Assembly (NCBI RefSeq): GCF_000204055.1
Contig: NW_006768767.1
Span: 337,757-401,756 of the forward strand
Direction: 5' to 3'
DNA length: 64,000 bases
From: Melampsora larici-populina 98AG31
Taxonomy: Eukaryota; Basidiomycota; Pucciniomycetes; Pucciniales; Melampsoraceae
A program made the translations under genes and the position numbers. Under the pieces are notes generated by a model. That model did no database searches and was not told the DNA's origin. It saw only the letters and a program-made list of their open reading frames with translations. Below, in pieces: positions 10,484 through 22,781 of this stretch (positions are counted from its first letter, which is position 1; each line of letters starts with the position of its first letter).

Positions 10484-13400
10484 ATGGCTCAGAATGTTCC
10501 AAAGCTACCACGTTGTAAGTTATTTGAACCTTCAATGCTTATCAACCCATTGCTGATTCTGATTTCATACTGTAGTTTTTGAATCAGTATCCTCAAATCC
10601 GGCTGTACCACTCTATAAGTGCAATGCATGTCAGAGCCGAAATATAGTCAATTATGAACGACATTCCAATTCTGAACCACATAAAATAAATGTCGAGAGA
10701 TTGTTGGCCAAAGAGGCTGATAATGAAGAACTACTTGCTCCACTTTCACACGCGCCAGCTCTATCTCCTTCAAACAACCAATGGCCTGAAGATGCTATGG
10801 AAACGGATGACGAATCAGATCACCTTGGCGATTCAATTTTAGATGTCTTAGAACTTTTAGGACCAATCCTGTCCGATGATGACAATTCTTCAAACTCTGG
10901 GTCCGAAACTGAACAAAGACAGTTATTATTTCAAGCGCTCGAGATGTTGGATCAAGAAGACTTGGGCGAAGAAGAAGATGATGCTGTTTACGAAGCAATG
11001 CTTGATTCTGAGTTAGCTGAAGCAAAGAAAGAAGAGAGTAAAGGTTGGTTTCCTTTCAAAAAGAAAGAGGTAAGTGAACTTGATTTCTTTCTCCAAAAAC
11101 TATTAGTTTTTCTATCTAATTTTTTTCCGCTTTTCATTCCAGCATTTCATCGCAATTCTTATCATTGGAACAACACGAAACCTATTGTCCCGGTCACAGT
11201 ATCACCGCATCCGTTCAATTTTGCGAATCTGCTCGGTCTACCTCCCCGAATGGGGGGTGCTTCGAGCGTTGAAGAAGCAATTGAAAGAAAGATTTGGTTT
11301 ATCAGTTGTTCAGCGCCGAAGTCCTTTGGGTACTCCTCTCTTTGGACTGAAAATTGAAGATATAATCCGACGAGTGAGTTTCATTTATAATTACTTGAGT
11401 ATTCATGGCAAGTTAATCAAAGAATATCATTTATTCCAGGATTTGGCGAACCCATTCATCAGTCCACATATTGTCACCATACCCGAACAGACCGCAGGAA
11501 CTAATATTCCGGTCACATGTCTTTCTCAATCCAACAAATGGCTCAAAGAATTCGACCGAGAAATTCGAGCTCAAATGATTGAATCTCCAATCGGTCACAT
11601 CTACATCTACGAGATCTATCAGCTGCGCTCTGGGCATTTGGTGGTTCCGACTCACCTCTTTCAACAAGACGGAAAGTTCTTTGCTAAATGTCTTCAAGCA
11701 AAAATTATTCCTCGAGATGATAATTACAATGAAGTTGCAGTTCATATTCCTGAGGAGCCTGATTTTGATTCACCTTTATTACTCACCATTGACATTAATA
11801 AATTATCAAAACACTTTGATAAAATCATGATAGAAGGATTAGGTTTACTAAAAGATTTCCTCAAAGATAAATTCATACGTGAGCATATTAAATTTACAAC
11901 TGATCAGCCGGATTCTTTGTGCTAACACAGTCTTTTCGCATTAACAGAGTCCAAAGGCGAAAACTTTATTACCCTGCCCTTAATCAACCCTTGGCGATCT
12001 AAAGCCGATGGGAAGATAATCAAACATATTCCACTTACTTTATACTCCGATGATACGTCCGGAAATGTATCAAAGAAATGGAATAAGCATATGAGCTTAT
12101 TTTTCACTTTGTCGGGTTTACCGCCGGAAATGACAAATCAAGAATATAATATTCATTTTTTAGCGACTTCAAATAGGGCAAGTGCACTCGAACTTTTTGA
12201 TAATGTAGTAGATGAATTAAAGTGCGTAATTTAATATCCAAAATTCAAAGCTTAAGAATCAAGCTGACTTTGTTTATTATAGCCATCTGAGCGAAGTGGG
12301 CTTTGAAGCGTTTGACTACGCATCAGGAAAGGATGTGGTAGCCATGGTCGTAGTTCTATGTCATCTAGGAGATTCGCCGATGCATGCGGAGATCACTAAT
12401 ACAACAAACCCAGCCATAACTCTCACACCATGTAGAGTATGCCCACTTCAAGTTGATACCATGGGAAAAAAGAAGGCAGTAACATTTATACGTCAATTTG
12501 TTGGACTAGATTCGAATTTTGAACATGTGAGTGGGCTCAGATCTTATATGTAAAGAATTGGATCTGATTTTTGCTTCTTTAATTTCGTGTTTGCAGAGTA
12601 TTTCTCCCAAGCGTGACTGGGACGAGACACGCTCAAGAACTGTTCAGATCTGGAAAGCTGCGCAAAAGCCGAACTCAAAGACGACTGTGGAACAGATGGG
12701 TCGGAAGTTTGGTATTTGTGATTCAACATGTGATCATTTTATTCAAAAAGTTCGAGTAGCTTATCAATCACAACCTCGTCATGAGGTTGAAGAGATATGT
12801 CGGAAACTCAACGATGAACTCGGAGATCACCTTTTCAATCCAATGCTTCGGCTCAAAGGTAAGTAGAATTTTTGTTCTTTCTCTGAATTTTTTGAAGAAC
12901 AGCACTAACATTCAATTGGTCAGGTTTTGATGGTAAATGCTGATACTCCGGTTGAGATCCTTCATGTGGTTTTACTTGGAAATGCAAAGGAATTATTCCG
13001 CGATACAATGAAAGAGTTAGGTGCGATGAAGCCCGGTTCTGCGAAATATAACGAATCTTCAGCGCGCTGGCATGCTTTCAACATTAAAGGTCTCAACATT
13101 TCTCCGATCCAACCTAACACATTGATTCAATATAATCAAAGTCTTGTGGGTAAAGAATTTCAAACGGTTTTACAGACTGTTCCTTTTGTCTTGTTTGGCC
13201 ATCTTTCTCAGGAAAAACGACGCCTATGGACATCACTTTGCCTTCTTTCGTCTTATGTGTTTCAAGCAAAAATCACCAATATGGACTCTTATCTCGACGA
13301 ATTACAATCCCATATTGAAATCTTTCTCAAAAATCTAATTGGAATCACAGCGCAATGGGTGAACAAACCGAAATTCCACATGCTGACGCACTTACCTGGA

Positions 13401-14541
13401 TCAATCCGACGTCTTGGACCTGCACCTTTATTTGCTACACAAAAATTTGAATCTTTCAACGGGGTCCTACGATATGCTTCAATTCATTCTAGTCATCAAA
13501 GTCCTGGAAGTGATATAGCCAATACTTTCAACAATTGGGAACTATTGAAGATGTTGACGTCAAGAAGCCCGTTTTATGATCGAGAACTTGATGAGATGGT
13601 CACTGCAGGACCGGAATTGAATTCAAAATTTCCTGATCACTCTCAGATTCAACACGCTCTGGGGTGTGACTTAACATCAAATCAACGTCCGGAATTTATT
13701 GCTGGTAGTGAGTCCATCATCATATTTGATCACATCTTTTCAATTCATGTTTTTTTCCCAAACTGACATCACATTCTGTAATAAGAAAAATTGCAAAAAA
13801 ACTCTGAATCTGCTATTCCGTCTTATTTATCAAACTTACAAACTCAACACTCGTGGCAAGAAATTGTAAGTCTGACATTACTCAACAAACAAAAGGTTGA
13901 AAATAGCGACTTTGTTCTGGTAAGTTTTTTCATAGACTATCTAAGCTGTACAGCTTTACGTTCTGAACCAAGATTAAAATATAGATCAAAGATACCAGCA
14001 ATATTGGTCAAGTTCAATCAATTTGGAAACCGGCAGACCAATCAGCTTCAAGAAGTTTGTTCTTGGTCAAAAAGTGCAGCCGCAATCGAATTATACCATT
14101 CTATGGAATGCGAGAAATTGTCATTAAAGAAGATCTTGTATGGATGAAAGCATCAGTAAGCTCTTTGAAAATGACTCTTTAATACATGCGGCTGACATTT
14201 CTTGGTCTTTATAAACTATCCAGGAAATTGATTGCATTATCAATGTACAACACAACTGCCGTGAGGCTTCGTGCTCTGTGACTGATAGCCACCAGAAAAG
14301 AGTCGAGAGAATCCTAGTGTCACAATCAAACTACTATATCAACCATAATCCACTTAACTCTTACATCATCAATGCAGGTGCATTATACTCAGCCGAAGCC
14401 CATCGAAAGGTATCTGCACTTATCATCTCGAAGGTAACTCCGGAACAGTGGAAAGAAGCAATTGACAAGGGGTTAGACGTTTGGGAATCCAAACCACCTC
14501 CACATTCCACCAAAAGCAGGAAGAAAAAAAACACCAATTGA
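10484..14541 (+). CDS. Transposase-like protein of a basidiomycete DNA transposon, about ten exons, frameshifted
   Basis: The start is ATG 10484 (MAQNVPK). Introns placed: 10515-10575, 11070-11142, 11374-11439, 11879-11947, 12222-12292, 12527-12596, 12859-12923 and 13705-13785, with one or two more between 13920 and 14222. Domain order: a C2H2 finger (CNACQ...HSNSEPH); an acidic linker; a block with YIYEIYQLRSGHLVVP; a block with DDTSGNVSKKWNKH; then a C-terminal part with KPKFHMLTHLP, RRLGPAPLF and FESFNG, where the Glu is a likely RNase-H-fold catalytic residue. I recognise this as a high-copy basidiomycete family, plausibly allied to Tnp2/CACTA transposases. One extra T at about 12941 puts a TGA just before the conserved DTPVEILHV, so this copy is probably broken. 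It is the larger gene of the 9452-17790 element. Confidence 0.65.
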
Positions 14542-14951
14542 ATCTCATGTTTATTTTGTCATGTTTTGTTTATCAATTGAGACTCATTGATTTTTTATTT
14601 TTCTTCTTTTGTAGTTTTGTTTTCTAAAGTTTTTTTTTGTTATCATCACATCATTGTGAATGAAGTACATCACATGTGCAAGTTATATGTTGAATTATAT
14701 CAATGAAAGTTTCAAAACTGTTTGTAAAAGTTTATTGGAGGATGAAAAAAACATCTAAAATGTGAGAAAAAATTCAATTTTTATTGAATCGAGAACATTT
14801 TTTACAAGGTAAAGTTTTACAACAGCTGGATCAAGTCGAGGCCAGCGGGCTTTCAAATGGCCTCGACCGGGGCAAATAAAACAACTTCAGATCTCTCGAA
14901 ATCTGAGGACTGAAGCTGTTTACCACGTTCACTCTTCCCCTTCGATCGACC
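14542..14951. other. AT-rich spacer between the two transposon genes
   Basis: Terminator and promoter space inside the transposon. No gene was seen. Confidence 0.4.
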
Positions 14952-17227
14952 ATGCCTCCTCGCAATAAAAAGCCCAACACGAAACCGTCTTCTCAATCGA
15001 CTTCAAAACCTTCTCAATCGACTTCCAACACTTTAAAAACAATTTGACAACCGTCACAATCAAGTCAAAAACCATCACAATCAACTCAAAAACAGTTGAC
15101 TCAAAAGCTTTCACAATCTACCAAAGCTCCTTCACAATCAAATCCTAACCTGACAAAACAATTCATTGAAACAATCAACAAATCTCTCATCTCTCAAAAC
15201 CCTGCCCTCGAAGACCATCCACAAAACTCGCAACTCAAAAACAAATCAAACAGCAAAGGTCGAAAACGATCTCGATCTCGATCTCGATCTCGTTCACCTT
15301 CACCATCTCGATCACTGTCTCATGCTCGTTCTCGATCACCGTCTCATGCTCGTTCTCCTCCTTCTCGATCACCATCTCTTCTGTATTGTGATGAAGATGA
15401 AGATGAAAATGAAAATGAATCAAATAAAAACAAAATCAATCAAGATGAAGATGAAGATGAAAATGAAAATGAATCAAATGAAAATGAGTTTGGATTTGAA
15501 AATGAAAATGGAAATGAATCAAATGAAAATGAGTTTGGATTTGAAAATGAAAACGAAAACAAAATTGAATCAAATGAAAATGAAATTGACATCGAAAACG
15601 AAGATGAAGATGAGGCAAATGGCGATTCCAAATCACATCAACGCAGTCATTCAGCCAGTCCATTCACACTTGCAGCTGATGGAATGCCTGGCCTCGATGA
15701 AAGCCATATTGAAATGGGAAGCTGGTTGTCACATGTGAGTTTTTTTTATTAATCTAATATAGTGGTATTGATCAATTTCTATCTTAAATTTTAGTGCGAT
15801 ACTCCAGCCGACCACGCCATTAATCTTGGATTGTTTCTATCCAAGATACATCAAGATGTTCTTGACGGTCAAGCCAGTATCCGTGATGAACTCATGGACA
15901 GAATCGACACCATCAAAGACAATATTTCAAATGATGTTATTGAGAGAGTTCAAGAGCATTTGGATTCCGGTGAGGTAAGAAATGATTCATCTACCTCTCA
16001 TCGTGTGTCTGGCACAAACTCGAGTTTACCTTGGAAACCAAAGGAGCCAATCAAGGAAAGTAATTCTTCTGATCACACACTCTTACATTGGTGCATTCTT
16101 TCTTATCACAATCCGATTTTTGTTTTCTTTCAATCAAATAGAAATTAACCTTTCAATTAGGTTGTCAACACGTCATCGACTCAAGTATTGAAGCCTACAC
16201 CGCTATTATCAGGAAGCCAAACAAGACAATCATCGAGAACTCACTTTTTAGGAAGATCAAGGTGAGTGTCAAAGTTCTCTTCCCCAATACTTACTGATTA
16301 ATTTTTCTTCCCCAACACAGAAGTCAATCCTTCAACAGGGGCTTCCGTGGTGTACCGAGCAACTTCCACCCAAGCCTAATGGAATCGCTCTCACATCCGA
16401 CACTCAGACCTTGGCAACCATGATCAAGGAAAAGGCAAAGCATGCCCGAGAAAACTTACACACTGTAGTAAGTCTTATTCATCCTTATATGATCTAGTCA
16501 TTGAACGACAAGTCTCTCATTTGTAATTCAATTATTTTGGCCAGCTATTGACAGGTATTAAACCTGATCGTGGCTGTGAGCGATGTACAAGGTCAATACC
16601 TGACCTTCATACGCTTGTTGGATTGGTCAGTATCTTTGTATTGCTATATACACAAGGAAGAAACTACTGAAATGTTTCTATTTCAGATCGTTCACGTTGA
16701 TAACGGGGTAGGTGAATCAAGATCGAGCGATGAAATTTGGGATAATACTGACATGATATCCTGTACCCGTTATGCATACCTTGTAAGTTTTTCATATGCA
16801 CATTTATATTATCATGAAGCTCATACAAAATGACCTTTCTTTCCTCTACTTACAGCGGCGTGAATGCCTGCGAATATACCATCCAAATAAAGCCACTTCC
16901 ACAATATGGACAGAAGTGGACAATCAATTGGAGTACCTACGTTCAAAAGGGCGCCCATATACAACTTGGTGAGTTTTTCTGAATTTTCTGGAAGATTAAG
17001 ATTTGATGAAGATATTTAATTTACAAAATTACGATAGCTTTTACAATATTCTCTATCAACAAGACCGCAAGAGATTTGACAAAGGAACTGTCATGTACGA
17101 CAACATCCCACTGGCCGATCGATCATTCAAAATGCCCTCAGATGACGAGATTCAGGCTGAGATACCAAAGTTGCAATCACGTAAAACAAACAAGAAAGCA
17201 AACAAGAAGACACCTAACAAAAACTGA
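14952..17227 (+). CDS. Accessory protein of the two-gene transposon, multi-exon, with a nonsense codon
   Basis: ATG 14952 (MPPRNKKP) opens a Ser/Gln-rich N-terminus that meets TGA at 15045-15047 and stays open in the same frame to the first donor, so an ancestral CGA is likely. After this come an RS-rich stretch, an N/E/D repeat region, and then ordered exons with motifs such as PADHAINLGLFLSKIHQDVL and GCERCTRSIPDLHTLVGL, ending in a Lys-rich tail. Introns include 15735-15794, about 15975-16159, 16261-16320, and others near 16468-16543, 16624-16686, 16782-16857 and 16972-17039, so there are about eight exons. I do not recognise the family. Its position next to a transposase-like gene inside shared terminal repeats suggests a DNA-binding or accessory role. 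The tail Lys-rich run may be a nuclear signal. Confidence 0.5.
15401..15600 (+). repeat. In-frame tandem repeat coding for Asn/Glu-rich segments
   Basis: A degenerate unit of roughly 50-60 nt built from GAAAATGAATCAAATGAAAA-like tracts recurs about three times. It codes for repeats of the form NESNENEFGFENEN in the accessory protein, and the copies have diverged slightly. Confidence 0.7.
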
Positions 17228-17790
17228 TCATGTTTATCTCGTGATCTCATCATATGAAAGTTTTATTATTACATTTATATTATACTTCCTTTATTAGTTT
17301 TTTCATTCTGTCGTATGTTTACAATTTATAATCTTATATTACAATTTATAATCTTATATTAAATTTATAATCTTATATTAAATTTGTTTTTTTGATACAA
17401 TGCACGTAATTGAATCAATTTGGTCTTCATCAATTGGCTGATGAACCGCCTACTGATTGAGTTTCACGTCTGTAAGCCGCCTCACCGGCCCTTTTCTGAG
17501 TCTCCGACCTGCCTACGAGTGGTCTTGAAGACGCCTCGGACATTTTTTGGACACTCTTCACACCGTCTTGAGACGGCACGCTGGCCGTAAATAGCTATCC
17601 TATCTGCAGACGGCCTGGTATATCTCGTCTTCAGTCAACCTGCAGGCAGGCTGCAGGTGGTATTTGAAAGGCCGTCTGCATACGGTGGGACCAGCGCCTA
17701 ACTGCAGGCGGTCAGTGACTATATAAAAAAAGGCCCGTCTGCAGACGGCCTCCGTCCCAGTCTGCAGATGGGCCGGAGCACTCCGTGGTG
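17228..17790. repeat. Right subterminal region with CTGCAG-centred repeats
   Basis: After an AT-rich 3' end, several copies of a palindromic core (TCTGCAGACGG or close variants) occur at about 17602, 17672, 17702, 17738 and 17760. They probably serve as transposase-binding subterminal repeats. The left end has fewer and weaker matches. Confidence 0.5.
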
Positions 17791-17792
17791 TA

Positions 17793-18994
17793 GACATGTG
17801 GTTTGATCCAAAGTCAGGATACAAGCATGGGCCTAACGCTCCTGTATGTGTTTCAGATCCACTCCCAGGTCCCCTGTGGGAAATCGGGGGGAAATCCCAC
17901 GCAAAATCCGGATTCCGGGTGTACCCGAAATTTGCCCGCAAAACTCGAGCAATTTGGCGGTGAATTAGCGGCAAGCTTTTTGAAAACGACTGTAATAAAA
18001 ACAGCTTATTTTCCAGGCTCCGGGCTTACCGCCTGCGAGGGTGTTTGGGGGTCTTTGTCCTCCGGCGCCGAGTTGCACTACAACACAAACTATGCTGTAC
18101 ATCTGGACCAAATCATGGACCATATTGCGTATGTCTGCCAAATCATTCCCGTGTTCCAAACTTTGCATAGGATTTGACTCTTAAAGGTTTGGACCCCTGT
18201 GGAACTCCATTTGTCATTTGGCACTCGATTCATACATATCAATTACTCACCACAGCAAAAGATTGAATTATAGTTTTGGTGTAATCATCAAAGAAAAGAC
18301 TTTTCTCTTGTGAAGTTATGATTCCTTTTGTTTCAAAGCGTCCGTTGCTGAGTCTGAGTTTTGCTTGATCATCAGACCTGACCTTTTTGCGGCTGGCTCT
18401 TGGGCACGATTACTTACAACGTCATCCGCGATTGAAGAACAGAACGGATCGTCATGACTATCATCGGCCTTGGAAAGCGATACCCTTGATGGGTTTTCCT
18501 TGTGGTGCATTGATATGTATACCCAGTATCGGCACGGAAGGACATACATACGGGTTTGGCGATCGACCCCACCGATCGACCCCCCGCATTATTCTAAAGC
18601 TGCCCGCTCGGGGCTTCCCTGCGAAGATTTGTTCTGTTTATGGAAATGACAACGCTGTGAAAAGGGTTCTCCCAGTCAGGCAAATGTGGTTGCAGTATCA
18701 CCTGCTTGACCTTGCATATTTGGAGTTTGGGCTTACATAAACATATATATACAACCAGTCACTCTTTAAACAAGCCCCCTATTTTGCCCGAGTCAAGTTT
18801 CCCAGGTTAAGTTTTCGTTGAATAAATACACACTTTGACTAATCATCTCCGACGCTTCAAATATTACGCCATCGAAACAAGACGTCTTGACGATTACGCT
18901 GTTGTTGGCTGCGATAAACATACCCGTATCTTGCGTAGGCAGCTCACCACTCGAACAAATCTTTTCTAGCGGCAATTCTTATAACCCCTTTGAA
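17793..18994. other. Spacer upstream of the first NTF2-like gene
   Basis: No gene is supported. A TATA-like TATATATA at 18744-18751 lies about 245 bp before the start at 18995. The remainder is a mixture of GC-richer fragments with no recognisable product. Confidence 0.4.
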
Positions 18995-19929
18995 ATGGAT
19001 GACCCAGTCAAGGAGGTCAGAACAATTGCTCAGTTATCTGCTTTCTAAATTTACTATCTTGTTATCACATCATGACTAGATTTGAATCAAAAACTGATCT
19101 CGCTTTCTTTATTATAGATTGAAGACGTTGTTCGTTCCATTACAGAACCTTATGAAGCAAGTGTCATTGCAGACAACATTGAGAAGTTCGTTCGATTTTT
19201 TCGCATCTCGCTAGCGATGTAGCTGACAGCGGATGATGTGTTCCAATCTTAGGTACTTCACTCGCGATGCCCAGATTTTTCACCCATTTATCAATCAGCC
19301 ATACAGCAAAGACAATGGAAGGGAGGATTTGAAGGGGATATACAAGATACTGTACGTACACAGACCGCCATATTGGCATTGCTGTGCTGGATAACTGATA
19401 GACATCATCTATGGCAAGATAGTCGGGTCCAAACTATCGACAATAAGATCGACTTCCACGCTGTTATGTTCAATGAGGACAAGACTCAGGGTACCATTGG
19501 TGGGTGTCTACTCACACCGATAAATGTTTGGAAATGCTCTTTTAGCTAATCGTACTCCACATGATGAAACTGGGTGCTTCAGAATTGACCGAACATGTCT
19601 GCATGAGAATGAACCCGTTGTCTCGATTGAGACCCTCTCGGGCGTCGGTGCGATTCCTCGTGCGCATTGACCTGAAGAAATGCGAGGACGGAAAGTATCG
19701 CATCTATAGGTCAGTAAAAGTCATTCCATGAGTCTTGAAATGTTAATTCTGATGATTCTCTGTAATCAACAGGCAAGAAGATAATTTTCCCTCCGATCTT
19801 ACACAGTCAGGCTTTGCTGCAGCCATTCCTGGCATGGGAACTTTGAATACGATAATCAAGAGCACAGCTGGATATGCAACAGCCAAGTTAGGAAGATTTT
19901 TTCTAGCTTATGGTTGGTTTGGTCCATGA
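18995..19929 (+). CDS. SigF-type NTF2-like domain protein, paralogue A, six exons, 179 aa
   Basis: Exons are 18995-19015, 19118-19185, 19253-19351, 19423-19490, 19583-19709 and 19773-19929 (540 nt). Exon lengths match paralogue B at 32134-33079 one for one. The protein starts MDDPVKE and reads IEDVVRSITEPYEA, then YFTRDAQIFHPF, DFHAVMFNEDKTQ, LTEHVCMRMNPL, CEDGKYRIYRQEDNFPSD and a hydrophobic end LGRFFLAYGWFGP. This order (helices, YFTxDAxxxHPF, strands, IxxQED, C-terminal hydrophobic helix) fits the fungal SigF-like NTF2-like family, whose function is unknown. The C-terminus may associate with a membrane. The donor of intron 2 is GTTCGT, with GTTGGT in B, which supports the model. No breaks were seen. 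Confidence 0.75.
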
Positions 19930-20548
19930 AAGCTTTTGATAAACTATCTCACTGCCCCAACGTTAACACTTCAACTATCATCAAGACAATCTTTTCTATT
20001 TTGATCACACGGAGTTTTGATTATTTGATGGTGCCAGAGGTACCATTTTCCCACCTCCTCACATTCAGCAAAGGTGTCACTTTTCTTAGCCATTCGCATA
20101 ACAATTGTTTGCGTCTTCATCATACACTACATAGATTTCTTGGTCAATCTTCATATCAATACGTGTTGTCAATCCAATCACAAGAAAAAGAGCTCTATGA
20201 GAACCTGGACAGCGCTTATGAAGCCTGAAACTGTCCCAGAGCAAACATTGGTGAGACAATCTGGCCAAAGGAAGGCTCAGAAGTATCAAAAGATGAACCT
20301 ATGCCTGGTACACCAGACTGCCATACATAGTCCATCCAGAGTTTGCGTAGATCACAATTTCAACCTAACTGCACCTTTTTTCCCTTTCTTTTGCCTCAAA
20401 GTCTCTTTGAAAAGGAAGTCATTGTAGCTAGTACTGTGATGCAGGAACAAGCCATAGCACACTCTTCTGTGAGTTGCCCCAGATTGATGTGCATCTTTGT
20501 TCTATTAGTATCCTTGCTTCACCCAAAGAAAGTAAAGATGTCATGAAA
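19930..20548. other. 3' flank of paralogue A
   Basis: A stretch at about 20060-20170 (including ATACACTA and TCATATCAATA tracts) has a weak counterpart downstream of paralogue B at about 33190-33305, so the duplication probably included 3' flanking DNA. No gene was seen. Confidence 0.4.
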
Positions 20549-21335
20549 TCATGTAAATTGGACTGACATTTGAACTTTATGCTTTATGATACACTCAGGT
20601 ATCTGGGTGGGGTTGATTGTGGCTGAGGGGTGCTTGTTGTATACTTCAGGAAATGAAACTAATTGGCCTCCAAATCTCAAAGTGGCAAAATGGCTCTCAT
20701 TGACAAAGGCAAGGATGATAGGATTGTTGTTGTTGGATGGTGCACAATATGGGCAAAATGTGTAAGAATTGACTTTGCCAGGATCCAAGCAAAACACTGG
20801 GCACTTGTAGGCACTTGCAATTAAAAAGCCAAGGTAAGGCATGCACATCAAGAACTCTCAAGTACACATTGGTCCCTGGGGTTGAGATCAACTGTTCATG
20901 GGTATCCCTCTAAAATGAGAGCTCCTTGTGCAATTAATGTCAAATTAAAACATAAGATCCCTTGCTGTACATCTTGAGTACTTGAGCAATGGTGTAGTAG
21001 ACACAATTGACGGGATACAAAGTTGAAGCCGGGCACGTGCCCGGCTTTGTGCCCAGATTTTTTTTGGCAGTAAATTCAAATTCTGGGCCCGGACTTTTGC
21101 CCAGAAAATCAAAATTTACTGCCAAAATAATTCCGGGCACAAAGCTGGGCACGTGCCCGGATTCTACTTTGTATCCCGCAATTGTCAAAAGTGGGTGGAT
21201 TGAAAGCATCTTGATATATTGGACAATGAAATTGGGCAATTGCTTCAATACCAGTTCATCAAGTTTAACCAGAGCAACCCAACTTTGAGAAGACAAATGG
21301 GTGTTTGTGGCAGTGATAGATTTTGATGAGCTCAA
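20549..21335 (-). pseudogene. Decayed OTU-like cysteine-protease gene remnant
   Basis: On the minus strand a frame at 20851-20549 reads YLGFLIASAYKCPVFCLDP, then SYTFCPYCAP, then NPIILAFVNESHFATLRFGG. This order resembles the C-terminal half of OTU-like cysteine proteases, with His in NESHF as the candidate catalytic base, which in basidiomycetes are often carried by MULE-type transposons. Fragments upstream in the same direction (SSQSWVALVKLDELVLKQ, near 21230-21300) could be the region before it. The palindromic MITE at 21003-21187 interrupts the two. There is no intact start and no catalytic Cys box was found, so I treat it as a remnant. The assignment comes from motif memory only. Confidence 0.4.
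21003..21187. mobile_element. Palindromic MITE with GGGCACGTGCCC core repeats
   Basis: Both arms (about 50 bp, imperfect) read ACAATTG(A)CGGGATACAAAG, then CCGGGCACGTGCCC, then CTTTGTGCCC. A short spacer (TTTTTTTTGGCAGTAAATT and its inverse) lies between them. It has no coding capacity, is much more GC-rich than its surroundings, and is inserted in the OTU-like remnant. The target duplication is not clear. Confidence 0.7.
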
Positions 21336-22188
21336 TCATTGTTGAGCTTCACAAAGAATCTATGTGGTTTTATAGCGGATGATTCATGTCAAAAATAGCT
21401 GCTTTGTATGATATGCTGAGTCTTTGACTCATTGACAAAACATCTAGAGTGAGATTCTAGATTTTTAATGAGCCCACAATTGAGTTGTTGGACCAAGAAT
21501 TGCAAAACTTGTGAGCATTTCCAAAATTCAAAATGTTGTCATGAAACTCAGGAGCCAGATTTCAAAATTTGTTACATGTGTAGATCTGATGATCATGGGG
21601 TCTTTTATTAGTGCATTCAACAATATACACTCTAAAGATACAAAAAAAACTCAGACTGAATCTCTCAACACCAGGAACAATATGCACATTTTTTGTGTGT
21701 TTTTCTGTCTTCCAGACTGCTTATTATTTTCCTATATCAATATTTACATTTTCTGCCCAGAAAATGCTTTGTTTCTGAAATGCCATCTATCTTGGTAGGT
21801 ATTTACAACTTTCTGGCTGCTGTTCCCTTACTAATCTCAATTTATTTGACCATGCATCTTTTTCATCTGTGTTGCACAACCTGTTTGAAAATGGGAACAG
21901 AACAGGGCAGTCTCAACATCTTAGTTACAACAGTCCATCACAGGTAACTGTTCATTCCTCACAGCTGTATACCACATAACAAAAGAAAAAGTTTGACAAA
22001 GCAAAAAAAGAAAAAGGCTCTGTTTTCAAAATTTGATCTCATCTACTCACTTCTATGTGGTGCTACTATTGCCATTTATTGCTACCCCCATGGACTTATC
22101 AAAACTACATGGTCCTATCTTTGAATGTTCACCTGTTACATTTTGTCTTCCTCTTCCGAAGCACCAACCAAAACATCACCAAAACTAC

Positions 22189-22583
22189 CTAAACCTCCAC
22201 AAGATTGCAGATGGAAACTACCTCTTCCAGATCTGTTGGCTCTGTCATCACCTCTGTTTCTCCCCTTCCTCCACCAAAATTACTACTTCTGCTCTGAAGA
22301 CTGTGAGTGTTCTGATTACTATTACTGGCTAGATGCAATATGATTATTCTGTCTGTGACTACTTGGATCTGAGACTGTGGGTTGATGCAGCAAGATACCA
22401 ACCAATGTCGCACTTTCCTGCACATGTGAAGATATGCTCCATGACTGCTCCAATCATGTACCAGTTGTCTGGGTACATGTTGTTGTCATTTGCTTTCAAG
22501 TCTGCTAGGGCTTGCTTGCATAAATCTTGGTTCTTTGTTCCAATATCCAATAAAAGTCTATTTGACATCAAGTGGCTCCACAC
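22189..22583 (-). pseudogene. Unrecognised coding fragment, minus strand
   Basis: Two minus-strand frames look protein-like: 22583-22359 (including NNMYPDNWYMIGAVMEHIF and CAGKCDIGWYLAAS) and 22425-22189. They lie upstream of the OTU-like remnant on the same strand and may belong to the same dead transposon. No start, domain or splice model can be given. Confidence 0.25.
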
Positions 22584-22781
22584 ATTAGTGCAATGGGTAA
22601 CATTGTATCAAAAATCAGGAGCCCAAGCTTGATGTACTTGCCATTTCAAACTGAGTACAATTTTCTTGTATTTTTTTGACTTAAGTGCTATATCTCCCTA
22701 TCATCAATGCAAACATCATACATTTCCCCCAATTGGGAATGGGAGAATGATTGAGAGTATACCTGATCACAAAAGGATCAT

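Larger units (their letters stand above)
9452..17790 (+). mobile_element. Two-gene DNA transposon, 8.3 kb, TA-flanked with CACCACGGAGTG inverted repeats
   Basis: The left end reads TA-CACCACGGAGTGGTTT (from 9450) and the right end AGCACTCCGTGGTG-TA (to 17792), so a 12-bp inverted repeat is flanked by TA on both sides. The terminus begins CAC, and the subterminal regions are GC-rich with CTGCAG-centred repeats, which recalls EnSpm/CACTA elements. However, the end is not CACTA, and two flanking bases do not settle the duplication length. Inside are two plus-strand genes, 10484-14541 (transposase-like) and 14952-17227 (accessory). The first has a frameshift and the second a nonsense codon, so this copy is probably inactive. 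The superfamily is inference. Confidence 0.65.
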
